DNA from: Clostridia bacterium
GTDB lineage: Bacteria; Bacillota; Clostridia; Oscillospirales; Butyricicoccaceae
DNA: 9,258 nt
Assembly: GCA_017396925.1 (NCBI GenBank)
Contig: JAFQKM010000105.1
Coordinates: 1 to 9,258 of the forward strand
Reading direction: 5' to 3'
Positions within the stretch are counted from its first letter, which is position 1; every line of letters begins with the position of its first letter. The notes beneath the pieces were generated by a model. The model saw nothing but the letters and a program-made list of their open reading frames with translations. It had not been told where the DNA came from and made no database searches. The translations under genes were made by a program, and so were the position numbers. Positions 6,244-9,258 of this stretch are shown here, one piece after another.

Positions 6244-7758
6244 ATGAACATCAAACAGGCAAAACAGGAGATCCAGAATACCCTTCGTGCCTATCTCGCC
6301 AAGGACGAGCTGGGCAATTATCTCATTCCCACCATCCGCCAGCGACCTGTGCTGCTGATGGGCCCTCCGGGCATCGGCAAGACCCAGATCATGGCCCAGA
6401 TCGCCGCCGAGACCGGCGTCGGCCTTGTGGCCTACACCATCACCCATCATACCCGTCAGAGCGCCATCGGTCTGCCTTTCATCGAGCATCATAATTACGA
6501 CGGCAAGGACTATGCCATCACCGAATATACCATGAGTGAGATCCTGGCTTCGGTCTATCAGCTGATGGAAAAGACCGGCATCCGCGAGGGCATCCTGTTC
6601 CTCGACGAGATCAACTGCGTCTCCGAGACCCTGGCGCCCATGATGCTGCAGTTCCTCCAGTGCAAGACCTTCGGCAACCAGGCCCTGCCCGAGGGCTGGC
6701 TGATCGTTGCCGCCGGCAATCCGCCCGAATACAACAAGTCGGTCCGCGATTTCGACGTTGTTACCCTCGACCGTGTCAAGCGCATCGATGTACAGGACGA
6801 CTATGCCGTATGGAAGGAATATGCCCGCCGCAAGGGCGTACACGGCGCTGTTGTCTCCTATCTCGACATCAAGAAGGAACATTTCTACTGCATCGAGACC
6901 ACTGTCGACGGCCTGCAGTTTGCCACCGCCCGCGGCTGGGAAGACCTCAGCGAGATCATTCTGGCCTACGAGAAGCTGGGCCTGCGCGTCGACCGCGAGG
7001 TTGTCGGCCAGTATATCCAGCTGCCCCGCATCGCCAAGGACTTTGCCAATTATCTTGAACTCTATTATAAATACCAGCGCATCTATCATGTCGAAGACAT
7101 TCTGCAGGGTACATGGCAGCATATTACGGTGCAGGAACTCAAGGCCGCACCCTTCGACGAGAAGCTGTCGGTCATGGGTCTGGTGCTCTCCCGTCTGTCG
7201 GAAGAGGCGGGGCGTCTGCGCCATCAGGACGAGCTGACCGTCACCCTCCATGCTGCTCTGAAGGACTATAAGCTGTCCCTCGAGCATACCCAGCCTCGCG
7301 AGGCCCTCGATCAGCTGATCGCGCTGCGGCAGAATGCCCTGCAGATGCTGAAGGAAGCTGGCCATCTGGAGAAGGAAAACCGCGACCTGCGTATGCGCGA
7401 GCTCAATGCTCTGCAGAGCTATCGCGGCCGTCTGGTTGATGAAGATATCGCCGATGACGCCGCCTTTGAGGCCGTCAAGGCCTGGTTCGGTCAGGAGGTC
7501 GAGCTGCGCCGCACACAGGCTGTGGAAACTTCGGCTATGTTCGACAATGCCTTCCGCTTCCTTGAAGAGACCTTCGGTCAGGGCCAGGAATTGGTCATGT
7601 TTGTCACCGAGATCACAGCCGGCTTCGACACCTCCTGGTTTGTCGAAAACTTCGGCTGCGACGCTTACTTCCGCCACAACAGCGAGCTTTTCTTCGATCA
7701 GACCCAGAAGCAGCTCCACGACAAGATCGCCGCCATCCGTGCCGGCGAAATGGAATAA
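6244..7758 (+). CDS. MoxR-type AAA+ ATPase
   Basis: ATPase of 504 residues, likely a chaperone-like remodelling enzyme that works with the VWA protein encoded upstream. Walker A is GPPGIGKTQ (40-48) and Walker B is ILFLDEIN (about 117-124, D121/E122), so catalysis is intact. Sensor 1 fits VAAGNPPEYNKSV, and LDRVKRIDVQ follows as in MoxR proteins. Beyond the AAA+ core (about 1-270) there is a long, mostly helical C-terminal region of over 200 residues rich in Leu, Glu and Arg. This is longer than compact MoxR proteins of about 300-330 residues and may contact the VWA or LRR partner. AAAGAGG at 6228-6234 is the ribosome binding site, 9 nt before the ATG. It shares the operon promoter at 3582-3610, but the 218-bp insert upstream could change its expression relative to the VWA gene. 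TTGACA at 6196-6201 lacks a good -10. Confidence 0.88.
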   Translation: MNIKQAKQEIQNTLRAYLAKDELGNYLIPTIRQRPVLLMGPPGIGKTQIMAQIAAETGVGLVAYTITHHTRQSAIGLPFIEHHNYDGKDYAITEYTMSEILASVYQLMEKTGIREGILFLDEINCVSETLAPMMLQFLQCKTFGNQALPEGWLIVAAGNPPEYNKSVRDFDVVTLDRVKRIDVQDDYAVWKEYARRKGVHGAVVSYLDIKKEHFYCIETTVDGLQFATARGWEDLSEIILAYEKLGLRVDREVVGQYIQLPRIAKDFANYLELYYKYQRIYHVEDILQGTWQHITVQELKAAPFDEKLSVMGLVLSRLSEEAGRLRHQDELTVTLHAALKDYKLSLEHTQPREALDQLIALRQNALQMLKEAGHLEKENRDLRMRELNALQSYRGRLVDEDIADDAAFEAVKAWFGQEVELRRTQAVETSAMFDNAFRFLEETFGQGQELVMFVTEITAGFDTSWFVENFGCDAYFRHNSELFFDQTQKQLHDKIAAIRAGEME

Positions 7759-7769
7759 ATTATGCAGTG

Positions 7770-7796
7770 CCCCGCCCTCGTCAACCGAGGGTGGGG
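7770..7796. repeat. Inverted repeat overlapping the ferredoxin-gene promoter
   Basis: CCCCGCCCTCG (7770-7780) pairs with CGAGGGTGGGG (7786-7796) over 11 positions with one G-T wobble and a TCAAC loop. It lies 11 bp after the MoxR stop. There is no T-tract after it, so termination would be weak. It covers the -35 and much of the spacer of the next promoter, so it could also be an operator. Confidence 0.7.
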
Positions 7797-7807
7797 TATG
7801 TTATAAT
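7778..7807 (+). promoter_or_regulatory. Extended -10 promoter of the ferredoxin operon
   Basis: TATAAT (7802-7807) with TG at 7799-7800 gives an extended -10. The -35 is poor: TCGTCA (7778-7783, 4 of 6 to consensus, 18-bp spacer) is the best candidate and lies inside an inverted repeat. A weak -35 under a palindrome fits an activated or repressed promoter. Confidence 0.65.
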
Positions 7808-7864
7808 ACAGCCGAAAGTAAAAAAACAAATCGATAGATATCAACCGAAGAAAGGAGCCGACCT

Positions 7865-8521
7865 ATGATCAGACGGATCATTCGGATCAACGAAGAAAAA
7901 TGCAATGGCTGCGGCCTCTGCGCACAGGCCTGCCATGAAGGCGCCATCGGCATGGTCGACGGCAAGGCCCGCCTGCTGCGCGAAGACTACTGCGACGGCC
8001 TGGGCGACTGTCTGCCGGCCTGCCCCACCGGCGCCATCACCTTTGAAGAGCGCGAAGCCCCTGCCTACGACGAGGCTGCCGTTCTGGCCGCCAAGAAGGC
8101 CAAAACACAGGTGAAGACGGTGCGTCCCACGGCGGTATCGGCTGCAGCCGAAAAGCCCGGTCATCTGCATAACTGGCCGGTACAGATCAAGCTGGCCCCT
8201 GTGCAGTCGGCCATGTATGACGGCGCCGACCTGCTGATCGCCGCCGACTGTACGGCTTTTGCCCACGGCGATTTCCATCGCCGCTTTATCCGCGGCCGTG
8301 TTGTCCTGATCGGCTGCCCCAAGCTGGACGCCGTCAGCTATGCCGAAAAGCTGGCCGAGATTTTTGCCGGCAACGATATCCGCTCGATCACCGTTGCCCG
8401 TATGACCGTACCCTGCTGCGGCGGCCTGCCCATGGCGGTCAGAAATGCCCTGCAGATGAGCGGTAAAAAGATCCCTCTGGAGACCGTCGTTATCGATACC
8501 GACGGCAGGATCCTGGATTAA
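7865..8521 (+). CDS. Ferredoxin-like 4Fe-4S protein with C-terminal conserved domain
   Basis: Protein of 218 residues, cytoplasmic. The N-terminal ferredoxin domain has a full 4Fe-4S motif (C13, C16, C19, C23) and a second site CDGLGDCLPACP with only three Cys (C43, C49, C53). In the usual CxxCxxC layout the missing Cys falls at Leu46; this CDGLGxC form recurs in the family, so it is not decay. After an Ala/Lys/Thr-rich linker (about 70-100) comes a conserved domain with NWPVQIKL, DCTAFAHGDFHR (C129), GCPKLD (C151) and VPCCGG (C184, C185), which could hold another metal or act in redox chemistry. The family is common in strict anaerobes, where I recall it near Fnr-like regulators and hybrid-cluster proteins. 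Its reaction is unknown; an electron-transfer role is inferred. AAAGGAG at 7851-7857 is the ribosome binding site. The stop overlaps the next gene's ribosome binding site. Confidence 0.85.
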   Translation: MIRRIIRINEEKCNGCGLCAQACHEGAIGMVDGKARLLREDYCDGLGDCLPACPTGAITFEEREAPAYDEAAVLAAKKAKTQVKTVRPTAVSAAAEKPGHLHNWPVQIKLAPVQSAMYDGADLLIAADCTAFAHGDFHRRFIRGRVVLIGCPKLDAVSYAEKLAEIFAGNDIRSITVARMTVPCCGGLPMAVRNALQMSGKKIPLETVVIDTDGRILD

Positions 8522-8534
8522 AGGAGGCAAAGCC

Positions 8535-9038
8535 ATGTTTGACCATTCCGGTGAACCGCGCAGCCGCAAGGCCGTTCTGCAGGATCGCCTGACCGGCACC
8601 CTGATCGGCCTGGCCAATGCCATCAACGGCAACGAGCATCTCATGAATACGCGCAACAGCCGTCTGCTGATCGCCGCATTGAAATGTACCTGCCCGGCGT
8701 GCGATATCGATCCCGACGATCTGGTCGAGATGATCGACGATGTACAGCACGAAAAATACCGCATTGTACCCAACTGTGCCGAGTGCGCCAACCGCTGCGG
8801 CCGTACCGACGACTATGATATGATGGGGCTGTGGGCGGCCGAAGAAGAGAGCCGCATCCTGCGCTGCCGTATTCTGGAGGGGGTGCGAAATATCGCCGCA
8901 GGTCTTTCGGAAACCGAGGAAGCGCCGCGGGAGACGATCCTGCTGCTCTTCAACGCCCTTTTTGCCGTCGGCATGGGCGATTGGAACGGTGAGGCTCTGA
9001 TGACGGTGGTCCGTCAGGTCGAACAGCAGCAGGCATAG
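8535..9038 (+). CDS. Small Cys-rich protein, possibly a stand-alone Hcp-like helical domain
   Basis: Protein of 167 residues, helical, with seven Cys: CTCPAC (C51, C53, C56), NCAECANRC (C81, C84, C88) and C111. The CxxCxxxC group is followed by GRTDDYDM. These clusters could bind a 4Fe-4S centre. From memory, TLIGLANAINGNEHL, the GRTDDYDM segment, the LEGVRNIAAG helix and LFNALFAVGMGDWNGEAL resemble the N-terminal helical part of some hybrid-cluster (Hcp/CODH-like) proteins. Full Hcp proteins run to over 500 residues, so this would be a short, separate version without the catalytic part. The assignment is tentative. AAGGAGG (8521-8527) is a perfect ribosome binding site overlapping the previous stop, so the two genes are tightly coupled and probably act together in redox chemistry. 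The chain ends cleanly at TAG 9036-9038, with no sign of a frameshift into a longer Hcp. Confidence 0.7.
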   Translation: MFDHSGEPRSRKAVLQDRLTGTLIGLANAINGNEHLMNTRNSRLLIAALKCTCPACDIDPDDLVEMIDDVQHEKYRIVPNCAECANRCGRTDDYDMMGLWAAEEESRILRCRILEGVRNIAAGLSETEEAPRETILLLFNALFAVGMGDWNGEALMTVVRQVEQQQA

Positions 9039-9050
9039 GGGAGGGAACCG

Positions 9051-9151
9051 ATGTAGCCATGACCCGAGCGCAGCCATGACCTGACGGCAAGCGTTACGAC
9101 CGCAGCCGGGCCAAACGGGAAATGCGCATGGAAAAGAATATTGCAGAATAA
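9051..9151 (+). pseudogene. Start-stop codon pair and interrupted small coding-like stretch
   Basis: After a GGGGAGGG ribosome-binding-like sequence (9038-9045) comes ATG TAG (9051-9056), a start codon followed at once by a stop. ATG at 9059 opens MTRAQP, ended by TGA (9077-9079). The same frame then runs PDGKRYDRSRAKREMRM and EKNIAE to TAA (9149-9151) with codon use like that of the real genes, and ends directly at the terminator. An imperfect 17-bp tandem repeat (9053-9069 and 9070-9086, sharing AGCCATGACC) lies across the break. It may be the remnant of a small basic protein, or a leader-type element. No family was recognised. Confidence 0.35.
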
Positions 9152-9189
9152 AAGCCGCATGAAATATCTTCACGCGGCTTCTGCTTTTT
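9152..9189 (+). terminator. Intrinsic terminator of the ferredoxin operon
   Basis: AAGCCGC (9152-9158) pairs with GCGGCTT (9174-9180). Inside, after an A-C mismatch, TGAA pairs with TTCA around an ATATC loop. The tail CTGCTTTTT follows. The - strand side (TTTTATT) may allow some termination in the other direction too. Confidence 0.85.
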
Positions 9190-9201
9190 GAAGGGGAAAA
9201 A

Positions 9202-9221
9202 GGCAGAGCTTTTGCTCTGCC
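9202..9221. repeat. Perfect hairpin, terminator-like on the - strand
   Basis: GGCAGAGC (9202-9209) and GCTCTGCC (9214-9221) form a perfect 8-bp stem with a TTTT loop. Read on the - strand it is followed by TTTTTCCCC, the form of an intrinsic terminator for transcripts coming from the right. On the + strand there is no T-tract. Its right arm overlaps the -35 of the following promoter. Confidence 0.7.
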
Positions 9222-9240
9222 GGGAGGCCTGTGCTATAAT
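9212..9240 (+). promoter_or_regulatory. Promoter reading out of the window
   Basis: TTGCTC (9212-9217), 17-bp spacer, TATAAT (9235-9240) with TG extended -10 at 9232-9233. Bases 9230-9240 are identical to 3600-3610 in the LRR-operon promoter. It serves a gene just beyond the right edge. Confidence 0.75.
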
Positions 9241-9251
9241 AAAGAAAAAGC

Positions 9252-9258
9252 AGAGGAG
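9252..9258 (+). promoter_or_regulatory. Probable ribosome binding site of the next gene
   Basis: AGAGGAG are the last bases of the window, 12-18 nt after the -10 of the outgoing promoter. A start codon is expected within about 10 bases beyond the edge. The leader would be very short. Confidence 0.45.

Noticed and set aside
6180..6494. Open frame over the insert and the start of the MoxR gene
   Set aside because: It is out of frame with the MoxR gene, lacks a ribosome binding site and most of its length is a shadow of that gene.
9077..9110. TGA as a selenocysteine codon in the small coding-like stretch
   Set aside because: Only a weak CGGC/GCCG pairing follows; no convincing bacterial SECIS hairpin and no known selenoprotein context.
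1..9258. CRISPR arrays, tRNA, rRNA and insertion-sequence transposases
   Set aside because: No regularly spaced repeats, tRNA-like cloverleaf, rRNA signature or transposase motif was seen on either strand.

Overview
The window looks like chromosome of a GC-rich anaerobic member of the Bacillota, probably Clostridia of the Oscillospiraceae/Ruminococcaceae type. This rests on strong AGGAGG-like ribosome binding sites, extended -10 promoters (TGnTATAAT), BspA-type leucine-rich repeats, a DUF2812 membrane protein and clostridial-style ferredoxin proteins. No genus can be named from the sequence alone. All real genes are on the + strand. Long open frames on the - strand are codon-bias shadows.

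Region 1 (1-3567) is a two-component operon. It holds a histidine kinase cut by the left window edge, with the tail of an extracellular solute-binding domain, one membrane segment, PAS, HisKA and HATPase. Next comes a response regulator with receiver, AAA+ and Fis-type HTH domains, then a DUF2812-like membrane protein, and a strong intrinsic terminator at 3538-3567. The regulator has the architecture of a sigma-54 activator (NtrC/AtoC), but its GAFTGA loop is destroyed and the Walker B glutamate is glycine. It probably no longer works as a sigma-54 activator.

Region 2 (3582-7758) is a second operon with its own sigma-A-type promoter. It encodes a leucine-rich-repeat protein, a DUF2201-like VWA protein with an intact MIDAS, and a MoxR-type AAA+ ATPase. 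These probably form a MoxR/VWA chaperone-like pair with a third, possibly recognition, component. A 218-bp segment full of hairpins lies between the VWA and MoxR genes. It is bracketed by a 22-bp exact direct repeat that duplicates the VWA gene's last codons. Removing one repeat plus the insert restores a tight 14-bp gene junction, so this looks like a recent insertion or duplication.

Region 3 (7770-9189) starts with an inverted repeat overlapping a promoter. It continues with a two-cluster ferredoxin-like protein and a small Cys-rich protein that resembles a stand-alone piece of the hybrid-cluster protein (Hcp) helical region; this last assignment is tentative. After these genes come a start-stop codon pair, a 17-bp imperfect tandem repeat, a coding-like relic interrupted by TGA, and a terminator. 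The final 60 bases hold a perfect hairpin overlapping the -35 of a promoter that reads out of the window, and a probable ribosome binding site for the next gene.
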